Positions 36,644 through 49,400 of a DNA stretch of 64,000 nt are shown one piece after another. How positions within the stretch are numbered: position 1 is the stretch's first letter; every line of letters begins with the position of its first letter. The translations under genes were made by a program, and so were the position numbers. The stretch spans positions 1 through 64,000 of the forward strand of contig JANUWF010001190.1 of NCBI GenBank assembly GCA_026120185.1, read 5' to 3'. The notes below the pieces were generated by a model. It made no database searches and had not been told where the DNA came from. It was given only the letters and a program-made list of their open reading frames with translations. Source of the stretch: Voacanga thouarsii (taxonomy: Eukaryota; Streptophyta; Magnoliopsida; Gentianales; Apocynaceae).

Positions 36644-37289
36644 TATTAATATTAATATTATTTCATGTAAAAAACATATATATATATTTTCATACTATTT
36701 ATTCTAAGTATAGAATATTTATATTGAATCATAATTATTTTCTAGTATACTTTCAAAAAATCAATGGATCATGTCTTTTGTGAAGACAAAAAAAAGAAGC
36801 AAGACGATATGGTCGGTGAGTCGGTTGTATAAAATAGAGTCGAGGAGAAGTGGTAAAGATATGAAATGAAAGTACCTACAGCCGTGATCGTGATGTGACC
36901 GTGACGGTGGCCGTGTGGATGAAAAATATTATATGGCATACGGAATTTTTCATGATATCACTCTAAAAAAGAGAGGAGAAAAATGAGAAAAGTCGGCACA
37001 TGTACGCATGTGAACACAGGACAAAAGTCTGCAGTCTGCCCGCCTGTCTCCACAATAAGCCATACTCGACCGATTTAATCACGTTTAAATTAAGGTAACG
37101 ATCAAGGATTCGATTAAAATAAATTTATTTAAATATAATACAAAATTATTAATAGAATTAGGTGAAATTAAAATTAAAATATAATATATTATAAGTATAT
37201 GATAAATTTTTAAAAATAATTTTAAATTAAAATAAATTTTAAAAATTTATTGTTTAATCGAAACTTCATGTGTATTTACGAGACTTTTC

Positions 37290-37550
37290 AAGTCATATGT
37301 CCAATCTTCAGAATCGGAAAAATTTACAATCGCTATCAGAGAAACATACTGGTGAAACTCATTGCAAAGCCTTATTATCGACTCTAGATAAAATTCGTTG
37401 CGAAACTTTATTCGATAAAGATTGAAGAATTAAATTAATCTAAATAAACTTTAGTTGATCGATTCTTTCAAAAGTCGTTCACTTTGAAAATTGAATATGT
37501 AACCTCATAGCTAACGTACTGATACTCTATCAATTAGACGGTCGAAACCC
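37290..37550 (-). mobile_element. Possible tRNA-derived SINE
   Basis: On the minus strand, 37545-37490 reads GACCGTCTAATTGATAGAGT and continues to GAGGTTACATATTCAA. This resembles a tRNA 5' half (A box) followed by a weak B box, then an unrelated body. No target duplication was found, so this is tentative. Confidence 0.3.
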
Positions 37551-37562
37551 CACCATATGCCC

Positions 37563-37640
37563 AATCTTTGGCTTATGATATAATGGTTCAATATTGAAGC
37601 TCGCTGTGTAGCTTTCAGCTCAGGGTTCGATCGGCTCGGG
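37563..37640 (+). mobile_element. Possible second tRNA-like SINE head
   Basis: Contains GATATAATGGTTCAATA (A-box-like) and, 35 bp on, CAGGGTTCGATCGGCTCGG (good B box GGTTCGATC). It does not fold into a complete cloverleaf, so it is not a functional tRNA gene. Confidence 0.3.
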
Positions 37641-38050
37641 AGGAACAGAAGAAGAAGAGTACTTAATTAGTGGTCCGGGGACCATTTAATTGGCATTAAA
37701 TTAAGTTCATTTTAATTGGAGGCTTTGTTGTACCAAGTGTTGACTTTATCCATGATTCCCTTTGTTTTTTTTAGCAAAATTTATGAATGATTAACATCAT
37801 TTGATTTCCTTTTCCTGGTCCCATTTGCTTTAATCCCGGTTCAATAATGTGCTAAATTGCCCTATATATAAATACTAGTAGTTTTTTGGAGAAATGTCAT
37901 ATTCTACTGGCTCGCAAAGGGATACATATAAATTATTGAATAAAAAAAGTTTCGTGTTTTAAATCGAAGTTTATGTTTATAAACTTGTAACGTGTATCCA
38001 TCCTTTTCCCATACTCCCTTGGATTCTCCTATAAAAGGATTTCCTCGCCG

Positions 38051-38098
38051 CCCCCCCCCCCCCCCGGCACCCCTCCCCCGTTTTTTTTTTTTTTTTTT
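38051..38098. repeat. C15 and T18 homopolymer cluster
   Basis: Fifteen C residues (38051-38065), a short C-rich spacer and eighteen T residues (38081-38098). Such adjacent runs are prone to slippage and to assembly error. Confidence 0.9.
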
Positions 38099-39584
38099 GG
38101 AGAATGTGGTGTTTATTTCGAAGGAAGATAGTGTGAAAAATTTTCTGGTGTAGCTAAAAATAAATTTGTTTTTAAATTCAAAATCAATTGCTAATCAGAA
38201 TTATGCGAGAAAGGCATTTTTCCTCTAATCTATCAAACCCAATCATCCCGAATAACTATATTACGAGTCAATATTCAACATTGTGACGAAACAAAAAATT
38301 TGAAGTTGATGGAAAGTTCTATAAATATAATTTTTGGGATAAAAAGAAAATTTTAAAAGAATTTTTTAATACAAAATTAAAAAAAAAAATAGAACAAAGA
38401 GGGAGGAGAGAGGGAGGGGGAATGGGAATGACATCTTTATTTATATTACAAGAAGTTACTTTCATCTTATTTAATTAGAGTGAAAAAGAAGTAAATAAGA
38501 AATTATTTATTGTATTATATTTTTTATTTTAATTATTAAAAAGAGTAAAATATGAATAAAATTATCTTTTAACATCATTTACTTTCTAATACTTCCAAAG
38601 TTAGAAGAAAAAATTTCCCGATATGAATAGAGAGTAATTTCCCTCTTAATTTACTTCTTTTCCATATTTACCTCCAATCAAACACGAGGTTCTTTCCATT
38701 TACTTTCTCTTTTTAAATACTTCCACTTCACCAACCAAATACTCATAAGGTTAGTTCTATTCCATCCATCCCCTTTTATCTGTTTATTATAATTAAGATT
38801 TTAATGTATCCCAATTTATCTGTCTCATTAACAAATCAAGACGATATTAGTTACTATTTTTTCACAAATATCTCTCTTTAATACAATGAGTATTGTGCAC
38901 TTGTAATATAAAATATAAGTAAATTAAATATACTAATAACATATAAAATTTTGAAATTTAATTATTCTTTAATAAAGAGAGATATTTTTTGAAGAAAAAA
39001 TAAGAAATGTTAATTAAGTAATTAAAAATTTTAATTTTTTTAAAACTTATGAATTGATTAAAATGATCAGATAAAAAAGATACGAAAAGAGTATCAATGA
39101 TTCAACTATTAAAGTATTGCTTCAACTGTAATTCCTCGGTGTTATGAACCAAATTTCATTAATTTTTCCAATTAATTGGCATAGTTATCCGCAAAATTGG
39201 TTGATGGACACAGTTCAGCAACAAATCTAATCAAATTAATTGATTTAATTACATCTACTTTGGCAGAGTTTCATTATTTATACATGACGTGCTATCTCTG
39301 CATTGGCTATGCAACTAGTAACAACCTTACAGCACATTAAAAAACACACACACACACACTATTCATGTGGCTACCATAGCATGTTCCTTAGCCCACCCAA
39401 AGCCGCATAGGCAGCCAATGAACAAAGCAAACCTCGCACTCTCGACTTGGGCTTGTCATATTCAGACCGCTCCCCAAACATGATCCCATATTAAATACCA
39501 CAACAGCAATGTGCTTCGCCTCCTTTCCATAGATTCCCAAAATCATTCATACGCAAGCCTCAGAAATATCCAAAGCCAGAATCA

Positions 39585-39926
39585 ATGGAGAAAGCTGCCA
39601 GGGGAAGAAGATTCAGCGTGAGAAACCCGTTTTGTACTCCGCGAACCAGGAAGAGCAACCGGTTATCGCCGATGTCGTTGCTCGATCGTTTTCGGGAAGC
39701 TGTTTTCCGGTTGATTATGTTTTCTGCTCTGTCCAGGGGTACACATGGTGAAAGGAAATCGGAAAATGCGAAAAGGTCTTCGTCGTCGTCGACTACTTCG
39801 TATCAGTATTACCAGTACGAGCCTCACCATAGTGAAGCAGTTGCTGACTGCATAGAGTTCATTAAGAAGTCTGCGGTCAACGATGAAGATCACCACCGCA
39901 AGCAGCGCTATCGATGCTGCTCCTGA
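39585..39926 (+). CDS. Small basic plant protein, 113 aa, function unknown
   Basis: A single exon opens with MEKAARGRRFSVRNPFCTPR and has a central hydrophobic helix MSLLDRFREAVFRLIMFSAL, a Ser/Tyr-rich linker and a conserved-looking acidic tail motif EAVADCIEFIKKSA. Proteins with this DRFREAVFRLIM plus CIEFIKKS arrangement occur across dicots, and some are labelled josephin-like, but no Josephin protease residues are visible here. A TATTAAATA box-like element lies about 90 bp upstream of the ATG. No transposon interrupts it. Confidence 0.75.
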   Translation: MEKAARGRRFSVRNPFCTPRTRKSNRLSPMSLLDRFREAVFRLIMFSALSRGTHGERKSENAKRSSSSSTTSYQYYQYEPHHSEAVADCIEFIKKSAVNDEDHHRKQRYRCCS

Positions 39927-40900
39927 GGTGGTTCTTCCAGTGCCTGTTATGTGATTAATCCCGACCGGATGCATGCATATCTTTTTTTTTTTAATTTTTT
40001 TAGTGTGGTCAAATCAGATAGAGCCTGGTTTGACAGAAGTTGTAAAATATTTTTGTTTTTTTTTTTAAACTAAATTTTCCCCAGAAAAAATGTTGAGACT
40101 TGATTGATATGGTATTAAATTGCATGTACAATGTTGATATATACTAATGTATTTTGTTTCCATATATGGAGACTCTGAAGCAGATGTTTTTGTTTTATTT
40201 TATTTATTTATTTATTATTTTAAGGAGAAATGCTATTGTTGGATGAATGTTGTGTTATACCCCAAGGATTGGATATACCATAATTATATATGGTTTAACT
40301 TCAATCCAATACACAAAAGATGTTGATAATGAGTTTTTCTTTTTCTGTTATCAGTTATTAAAATTATCTAAGAACCATAAAGTATACCGGTTTTGGGATA
40401 ATAACACTCTCAATATTATTTTTTTCTAATAATAATGCGTTTTCAAGACTCCCATCTCTATAATCTTTCTATGATATTCTAACCATGAGAAAAACTCAAA
40501 GTCATAGCTCATTTTGAGTAAAGTATTATGTTGTTGCTCCAGTAAGAAATTAAAATAATAAGTTTTTAATATTTTTAATCTGTAAGTTTGAAAAATTCAT
40601 CATTTTTATTTCCAAACTATTTTAGTTTGGTCATTTTAGTCTTTAATATTTATTTCTCAATTTTTTCATCTCCAAACTATTTTTATTTTGCCAATTTAGT
40701 TCTTCCGAATATTTTTTCAACTAATTTTCATCAGTTTTCATATTTTTTAGAGGTAAAAGTAAAAATTCACATATTTCCCTCTGAAACACATCTGGTGACG
40801 TGAGGGGGCTTCATATTTTCATTTTTCTCCATTCACCAGCTAACTGCAAGCCAAAAAAATTTGTTGAAGACCAAGGGATTACAAAGGTTGAGAGAAAATT
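39927..40900. other. 3' flank and intergenic spacer
   Basis: AT-rich. Bases 40590-40730 contain repeated TCCAAACTATTTTAGTTTGG / TCCAAACTATTTTTATTTTG units separated by TTTAGT, the pattern of transposon ends also seen in the foldback element at 55081-56712. No gene seen. Confidence 0.5.
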
Positions 40901-40940
40901 TGACGCAAGTAAATAAATGACTTCATGTTCTTGATTCTCC

Positions 40941-41664
40941 TTGAACAAAAAGGCAACGTCAATAAGTGTATCGTCAGCTAGATCTCAAAGTGCATATTTG
41001 GCAAGGTCTTCAAGTCCATCTTCTTTGTGTTACTGTGGTTCAACTCCAATGTTGAGGACATCTTGGACAGAGCAGAATCCGAGACAATGTTTCTTTGGGT
41101 GCATACATTTTGAGGTATGGTTGAAATACTTCTCCAGTTAAATCTTTCTTATTCTATTTAAAAAAAAAAAAATGGGTAGGTGTACTTGAAGAAAAATGCC
41201 TCTCAAATCAACAATGTTATATTTTTCCTTTCGTGTGTGGTAGGAGAATGGAGGCTATGATTTTTTTTAATTGGCCTAATGACGAAATGCCTCCCAGATC
41301 AACTATTGTGATATGTGGACTATTAAGGAAAGTGAGAAAGTTAGAAGAGGAAAAAAACAAGCTGAAAAGGGGGGAAAACAAGCTGGAAGAGGAAAGGAGC
41401 AAGTTGGAAAAGGAAAGTAGCAACCAATTAAGAAAGACAAAGTTTTATCAAAATGCATTATGGGTAGCATGTTTCATTGTGTTGATTTTATGGCTTGTTA
41501 AGATGTACCGTAGCTTCAGTGGGCTTATATATGTTAGATATTTAGCATATATTTTGGGATTTAGCTACTGTCTGTGTAATGTAACATATGGTGGAAGTTG
41601 CAATGTAACTACTGTCTATTTTTGCTTTTATTTTGCTTGGTTAAGCTTAAACTTTGCCATGTAA
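40941..41664 (+). pseudogene. GRF zinc-finger protein, frameshifted
   Basis: A first exon-like frame (to 41114) encodes CYCGSTPMLRTSWTEQNPRQ then CFFGC, the GRF-type zinc finger (Cys-X-Cys ... Cys-X4-Cys). It ends at a GTATGG donor. The second exon starts at 41244 after a TAG acceptor and encodes FFNWPNDEMPPRS, a Lys/Glu coiled coil and a hydrophobic C-terminal segment (ALWVACFIVLILWLVKMY). The two do not join in frame: an eight-T run (41261-41268) puts TAA in frame, and seven T would restore it. No in-frame ATG was found at the 5' end. Confidence 0.65.
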
Positions 41665-41821
41665 ACTTGAGCAACATATTTTATTGTCGATTATACTTTG
41701 TTGATAATTCTATATTAAGTCCTTTATATGCACCAAATGTAATAGAAATATGTGAACAGAGATGCCAATTGTGGAACAATACAAAAACTGTTTGCATTTG
41801 CTAGTAGTGGAACCATAGAAA

Positions 41822-43690
41822 TGTTGGAATGTATGCTCTCTTAGACTAAGTTTTTAATGTAATTTTGGCTTGTATTAATAAAAGTATTTTTCTCAAAATT
41901 TGTTTGTGAAATATTCTTTATATTTGTACACGATTTTATTGGAAAAGACCCATTGTGTTTAAGTAAATGGTTCATGTGAATGTAGGTCTTTTACAATAAG
42001 GTATGGACCATAGGATACTTAATACCCAAACTATTGTTCGTAACCGGATGATGAGAATGAGAATCTCATCATGGTAAGGTTATTATGTTATGAATTCTGA
42101 ATAAGGAATGGCTAACCTTTAGCCAATAAGTAGTTTACTCATTTCATAACAAAAGCGTATTTCGAATACGTAGAATATGACCTATAGTAGTGGTTTATAA
42201 AAGTACTATATGATAGAAACCCAGACTACTACTGCTATAGCGTGGACTTGTACTCTACAACTTGAATATAAATTGGTGGTCTAACAAAATTGGAAGCGTA
42301 TACTTTGATATACAATAATTGAGATTCTTGAGAATGACTAATATACTTGTATGTTGGGTATATATGACTAGTTAGTCAAGACAGATTTGTACAAGATAGT
42401 GTCTACACTATATCGCCCCTTGTGATTATCCGAATAATCTAATTATTCAGGGTTTTGGGGAACATGACTTGTATATTGACTTTAGGGTAGCTCTCTTGAA
42501 AAGTTGGAATATTCTAAGAAATCGTGAATCATTAGACTAGAAGCCTAAGAATGGTAGATGTCGTTTAGAGATGTGTTAGTATACTATTTCTTCTTTAAAT
42601 GAACGGCGATGTGTAGAGGGGTATTTTAGTCATTTCACTTGTGAGTCGAAGACATAGCTAACGCAACATTGTCGTTAGAGTCAATATTTCCTTATGGTGA
42701 TATTAATAAATATTTAAAATATAAAATACAGCTATTTATATAATAAGAGTATTTTGGTCTTTTTAGTAGCCAATGCGATGTGTCTTTTTTGTTATCGGAA
42801 TAACCCGTAAATCCTAATTATTTTAGGTCGAGAAAATGGTCACAATGAAAAAGATTTTATTTTTCAGAAAGTCTAATTTATTTTTTAGATTGGAATAAAA
42901 TAAAGGAACAAGAGAAATTAAATTTATTATTTAGTTTAATTAGTTAATTAATTATTCAAGGCCTAAACTTAGATTGAATAATTAGAAAAATTAATTTGGG
43001 CTTAAACTAGTTAATAAAATGTTTAATAATTATTTTAGTTTATTTGGGCTCATTAATTATTTATTGGGTTATTTTAATAGGCTCAAGAAATAAATAATTA
43101 ATGGTTATTATTTTTTGACTCATTGGGTCTAAAGAAAATAATAAATTATTTTGGCCCAATAGTCTGAACTGAAAGATTATTTTTATTCACGGTACAGAAG
43201 AGTTAAGGATTACCCAAATATCGTCTGTTGATAACCTCTGGATGTTTTGAAATATTAAACACCGGTGTTTTAGTTATCTGGTAACGTGAATAGGAGTCGT
43301 GGAGTTCAGTTCTTCATAACAGACTCACGACATAGAGAGGAAAAAAAACCCTGAGTTTTTCCTTTGCTCTCTCTCTCTCGTTTTCTCTTATTTCTCTTTC
43401 ATCTTCTTGTTGTTGGTAGCTAATAACAAAGGATCAAGATTGACCATTCATTGCCTAAGTTGTTTCACCAATATAGATTAGGCAGAGTAATATTTTGAGA
43501 AGCGAAAAGCTTCACGTACATGCCAAGAAGAAGCCAAAAGATCGTTAGTTTTCATCGGAATCATCTTCAAGACAAGTCGCCACTCCAATTGTTAGGACCT
43601 CGTTTTCTTAGCCAAACAGACCAAGGACATGTAAAGGTATTCTTTTTTGCCTTTCGCTGCGCCGTATCTGGTGCTTTTTCTAGTTTTATA
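41822..43690 (+). repeat. Copia LTR, plus orientation (end approximate)
   Basis: Begins TGTTGGAATGTATGCTCTCT and is about 80% identical by eye to the reverse complement of the LTR at 44697-46468 over its first ~1 kb (shared blocks include GTATTTCGAATACGTAGAA and CTATATCGCCCCTTGTG). Its right end is eroded and no matching target duplication could be found, so it is a truncated or solo LTR of the same family lying in inverted orientation. Confidence 0.65.
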
Positions 43691-44149
43691 GTACTGCATG
43701 CATGACTTCCTCCGTTTTTATTGCCTTCAAGGAAATCATTTTGCAATTCCTGCAACTACATATAATATGGCTATGCAAATCAAGCAACCACAATTCATTC
43801 CTACTGCCATCCCATTGTAATACTATTCTTTCTGAAACACAAAGCATATGCACCATTTAACACCTAGAACCAAGCATATTTACCAAGTATAAACTTAATA
43901 CAAATACATCATTAACATCCAAAAGCCATATCTATTTCCAACTATCCAATATAACATAGTATCCATCAACATCATCCCTCCTGTGCGTACTTAAAATAAG
44001 ATATTTGTCACAAAAGATCAAAACTACCATGTTCAAAACACATCTACAAAAAGGATTTTGAATGTATTTTTTGCCTAACAATATAATAACAAAAAGACAG
44101 TTCCCAAATCTATAAGCTTTTTCTTAGTTAACAAGGGATGAGAAATCAT

Positions 44150-44696
44150 CTTTCAAAAAAAGTTCCAAACATATTCATTCTTGCGGCTACAATGTTCTAT
44201 CTTCATGGAAGCTTGCTATAAAGGAAAAAATAAGGTGCAAATAGAAGACTCTCAATGAACAGGATAGATCCCATTGTCCGCATTTACACTTATAGCCGTT
44301 AGCAGCACACCGGGATGAGGACCTTTTAGAAAGGTTCCATCTACACCAATAATTTTTCTGCAACTAGTAAAAAACCCCTTCTTTCAAAGCTTGTAAGTAG
44401 ACATAAATTCTTTTAAACATTTTATCTCCAGTCTCTTCATCTTCAAGTGCATCAATGTATATTGTGGAACTTGGATTGGTCTATCTAATCTCCTCACAAA
44501 AATCCCAAAGTAACTTATATTGATCCTTGTATTTACCTTAAATCATCTTTTTAGCTTCAGCTCTAACCTTGCACATCTTGTTTTCAGAGATTTTGACTTT
44601 CAAGTCACTATGAACTTTATCCTAAAACTCATGCTTGTTCACACCTTGCTCACTTCTAAAATCTTGCGAGTACTTGTTTGCAATATATCTTGCAAA
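44150..44696 (-). pseudogene. Mutator-like (MuDR) transposase remnant
   Basis: The minus-strand frames, interrupted by stops, contain FARYIANKYSQDFRSEQG, CKVRAEAKKMI, KYKDQYKLLWDFCEEI and CRKIIGVDGTFLKGPHPGVL. The last matches the start of the MULE DDE catalytic domain (DG-F/T-LKG followed by LLTAISVNADNGIYP). Homology fades below about 44150, and the stretch to 43700 holds nothing recognisable. The right LTR starts exactly where it breaks (44697). Confidence 0.65.
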
Positions 44697-46468
44697 TGTC
44701 AACCCTAAAGGCACGAAAAGCGGAAAAACACAAGGCACACAGCAGAAGTGAACATAAAAAAACTGGAAAAACATAAGAATAGGGATTACAGGACAGGGCC
44801 GGCGCGGGCTCCGGCTGCCCTAGCCGACGTCGGTTGCGCTCTGTCTAAATCCCGAGGTTTTAAAAATTTACCTCTCCTTCTGGTTTTCAAAGGTGGCTGG
44901 ACTGGAACGTGCGCAACTGAGGTAGGTGTGCTGGTAGAAGCCTCTGGTGCGATTCCTACAAGCCTCCTACTCCGTCTTTGCATGTATGTAAACGTCGAAC
45001 TCTTGGTCTTCCAGTATATGACCTGCCTAACTACCGTTTGGTGAACAACTAACAGGTTAGGAAATTTTTCTGGAGAGAGTGAGAGAGACGACTGGCCTTT
45101 TTCCACAGAGAAGAAGCCGTCTCTTTGAGAATGTGTTCTGTAACAACGACGTTATTTCCAATCCTCATATTTAACCTAAATAAAACCCTAAGTTAAATTA
45201 GATTGGGCCATTAGACTCTTAGTTTAACCTTTTTGTGCTTAATTAATTATTCTAGTTAGAACCAACTTAATGGCCTAACAAATAATTAATTTTTTCAGCT
45301 CAAATAAACCAATCCAATTAAATAAGCCTAAATCAGTTTAGTCCCAAGTTAATCCCTAATTATTCAAATTGGGCCAAATCCCTGAATAATTAATTAACCA
45401 ACTAAACTAATTTAATTAATTCTCTCTCTCTATGGACCTTTATTTTATTCTAACCCAATAATTAAATCAGGCTACTTAAATAAAATAAATTCTATTTAAT
45501 TTAATTTAATTCATTAGCCCGTATTTAATTAAAATACCCTTGCCATATAAATAATTGTATTTTTCATTTTAAATATTTCCTAATATCACTATAAGGAAAT
45601 ATTGACCCCAAGGACAATGCTGCATTAGCAAAGTCTCCGACTTACAAGTGTAATGACTAAAATACCCCTTTATACATCGTCGTACGTTCAGAAAGGAAGA
45701 AGTGTACTAACACCTCTCTAAATGACATCTACCATCCTTAGGCCTCTAGTCCAATGATCCACGATTTTCTGGATTGTTTTCGCTTTCAAATGGAGCTACC
45801 CTAAAGCAAACATCCAAGTCATGTTTTCCAGGGCCCTGAATATTTAGATCATTCAGACAACCACAAGGGGCGATATAGTATAGAAACTATCTTGTACAAG
45901 TTTGTTTTAACTAACTAGTCACATATACCCAATATGCAAGTATATTAGCCCTACGATAGAACCTCAACTATAGCATATCAAAACATATGTTTCCAGCTTC
46001 GTCAGACCACCAACTCATATTCAAGTTGTAAAGTACTAGTCCACACGGTAGTGGTAGTAGTCTAGGTTTCTACCATATAGTACTTTTAGAAACCACTACT
46101 ACAGGTCCTGTTCTACGTATTCGAAATACGCTTATGTCATAAAGTGAGTGGACTACTCACTGACTAAAGGAAAGTCATTCCCCATTTAGAATTCACAACA
46201 TAATAACCTAGATATGATGAGATTCTCATTCTCATCAATCAGTTAAGAACAAAAGTTTATGTGTTAAGTAACTCGTGATCCATACCTTACTGTGAAAGAC
46301 TTCCATTCACATGGACCACTTACTTAAACACAATGGGTCTTTTCCAAACGTAATTGTGCACAAATAAAATTATAAATTCACAAATAATTTCTGAAAATAA
46401 ATTCTTTTATTAAAACATCCGATTTTTTTACATCACAAACCTAGTCTAAGAGGGCATACATCCCAACA
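44697..46468 (-). repeat. 3' LTR of the second Copia element, 1,772 bp
   Basis: On the minus strand it begins TGTTGGGATGTATGCCCTCT and ends GGGTTGACA. It is preceded by a typical polypurine tract (AAGTGGAAGATTG, complement of 46468-46482), which fixes its inner edge. The outer edge abuts the MULE remnant. Confidence 0.75.
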
Positions 46469-49400
46469 ATCTTCCACTTGCACTCTAAGACTAAGTAAGT
46501 CCGTAGGTGCCCACCCCTATGGCGTCTAAGTATCTCTTGAATGTTAGTGTTGTGCCATAGAGGCAATCACTTGTACCATGTATATTGCATATTAAATAAA
46601 TAAGAGGCATTCTTTATCTTTCAGTTTGATTGTTATATCTAAATATGTGTACAAACCGTTAGATAAAGTCTCTAGTACAACACAGTGTTAAGGAAATCAT
46701 GATAGAGATCATGATGTGAGATTCCTACTACACTATGCAGTGTTTGTACTTAAATAATCCCCAGTCATAGTATTAATAAGATGGGACATTATTAATACGC
46801 CAAGACTGGCACATGTTATATCTCTTGATTGGATCAAGCGGTAGTTCTCACATCCGTGGGTATTTGGATACTCAGGATTAACGTGTGGATGCTTGTTTTG
46901 AAACAAGTTCATTAGATGACCTAACTACGAGATAATCACTTTGATAACTATTTAGTGCCAGTGATAGAATCTCATTATAGCAAGTGTGCAAGTATCCTTA
47001 GACTTAAGATCTCCAAGGTACTTTGTTTATCGAGTGTTGCACTTTGATTCTAATCTTTGGAGTCTTATCTAGGACCGCCTATGGGATGGATATTGGGTAC
47101 AACGTAAAGTAAACGAAAGTAGTTGAGAGGGTTAATAAAGGATTCACCACTCCTGATAGTAAGAGAGTATATCTCAAGGCCACTTGTAGAAATCATTATT
47201 CATGAAGTCCTTGGCCAAGGCGACTATGTGATGGAAATGGTTCTAATTGATACACATATCGAGTAATGGATTTCTTGAACAAGTACTAAAATATTCGGGC
47301 TAGAGTTAATAATATTCTGGAGGGAGTTGACACTAATTCCATGCTCTAGACCGAATGAGATATTGTATGTTGAAAGGAGTTTATTGCACTGATAATTTGC
47401 TATTGAAAGGTTCATGTCAAGCCACTCGACTTCCTGGACTTTTGGGTGGTCAAGAGTCATTGCTAGATGTCGCTCTTGATATGCTAAATATGAATTTATT
47501 AATTAGAGAATTAATAAATTTAATCCTTTATTTTATTAAGGATTATTAATTCTAATATTGTTAGAATTAATTCATATTATGCTACCAATAAGACCAGGAA
47601 ACCTAATGGGTCACACACAATAAAAGTTTGAATGCTCAAATATATTATTTGATAATATTGTGGGGTTAATTAAGAGAAGGGAATATATTTATATGTGAAT
47701 TATAAGTGTGTTATAATTCATGGGACCTAATTGTAATTAAGTAAACTTTAATGACCAATTTGTTGACAATTGGACGTTGAAGGACTAAGTTGCAATTTAT
47801 GGTAATTATAAATCTATAAATATAAGGAAACGGTTTCCTTAGAGTTAGAGACAGACTATTCACGCAATAACAGAGAAACCGTTTCTCTGCCTCTCTCTTG
47901 ATCAAACCCTAGCCGTCTCTCTTCTTGATCAAAACCCTAGCCTCTCGAATTCTACTAGCATAGAATTGTGAGATTGTGAGCATTCAACCTTGTGTGGATT
48001 ATCATTAGAGGAAGTTCTTTCTTGGACTTTAGTTGAGCTGCAGTGAACGATTTTGGATAATCTGGATCGCGCCTGCGTTCTTGTTTCTGAAATTTTTTGA
48101 ATTCCGGCTTTACGAGGTAATAAACGCAATCTTCTCCTTTTTCCCGTTTCTATTGCAAACCCGTGATCCATGGCTTGGATTTCTTGTTGTTTTTCGCTGC
48201 ACTTAATCTGATTATGCATGATAGAAATCCTACATTGAAGACTCTCTCAACCAAAGGTTTGGTGAATAGATCTGCTAGATTGTTCTTTAAAACAATCTGT
48301 TCCACCACGACTTTCCGTCTCTGGATGAAATCCCGGATCAAGTGGTACTTTCTCTCGATATGCTTCCCCTTCTTGTGGTTCCTAGGTTCTTTTGATTGTG
48401 ATACTGCTTCAGTGTTGTCGTAATACATTACAATCAGCCTGTCCATGTGTGGCACGACTCTAAGTTCTAAAAGGAACTTCCGGAACTAGACTGCTTCCTT
48501 GGATGCCTCCGAACCTGCCATATACTCAGCTTCCATGGTTGAGTCAACAATGCAAGATTGCTTCATATTTCTCCATGAAATAAGTCCTCCAGACAAGGTA
48601 AAGATATATCCACTAGTGGATTTTCTCTCATCCTTATCCACTTGGAAGTCTGAGTCTGTGTATCATGTAGGAACCAAGTCATCAGCCCTATAAACTAGCA
48701 TATAATCTCTCGTCCCCTTGAGGTACTTGAGTATATACTTTACAGCTTGCCAATGAACCTCTCCAGAGTTTGACTGATATCTGCTAACCAAGCCTACGAC
48801 AAAGTAGATATTTGGCCTAGTACACAGCATGGTGTACATGAGACTTCCCACAGCCGAAGCGTAGAGAATCTTACTCATTCTGTCATTTTCTTTTTGAGAT
48901 TTAGGACAGTCCCTTGAAGAAAGTGACAACCCATGTCTGCAAGGAATTAGAGCTCCCTTGCATGAGTCAATGCTGTACCTAGCCAGCATCTTGTCAATAT
49001 ATGCCGCTTGGGATAATCCTAACATTCTCTACTTCCTATTTCTAAGAAGTCTAATCCCGAGAATATAGCTGGCTTCTCCCAAATCCTTCATACTGAATTG
49101 ACTAGACAGCCAAACCTTTGTAGATGACAATGACCCTATATCATTTCCAATGAGTAAAATGTCATCCACATACAAGATAAGAAAAACTACATTAATGCAT
49201 TCAAGTTTCCTGTACACGCATGGTTCATCCTCGTCTTGAACAAAACCATAAGACTTTACAGTCTCATCAAAATGAATGTTCCATACTTTCGATGCCTGCT
49301 TAAGTCCATAAATGGACTTCTTAAACTTGCAAATCATATGCTCTTAGCCTTTAGCAATAAAGCCTTCCGGTTGGGACATATAGATATTTTCACTAAGATG

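Larger units (their letters stand above)
36126..39584. other. Intergenic, AT-rich
   Basis: Apart from the items listed separately (36446-36643, 37290-37640, 38051-38098) I see no gene. There are two long A/T-rich stretches (37130-37250, 38480-39060), one being a fairly conserved run of TTAATT motifs. Confidence 0.6.

Noticed and set aside
37563..37640. A tRNA gene
   Set aside because: Has a B box but no complete cloverleaf, acceptor stem pairing or proper anticodon arm.
44786..45106. 106-codon minus-strand frame (Arg/Pro/Ala-rich)
   Set aside because: Lies wholly within the Copia LTR, is rich in low-complexity residues and resembles no LTR-encoded protein.
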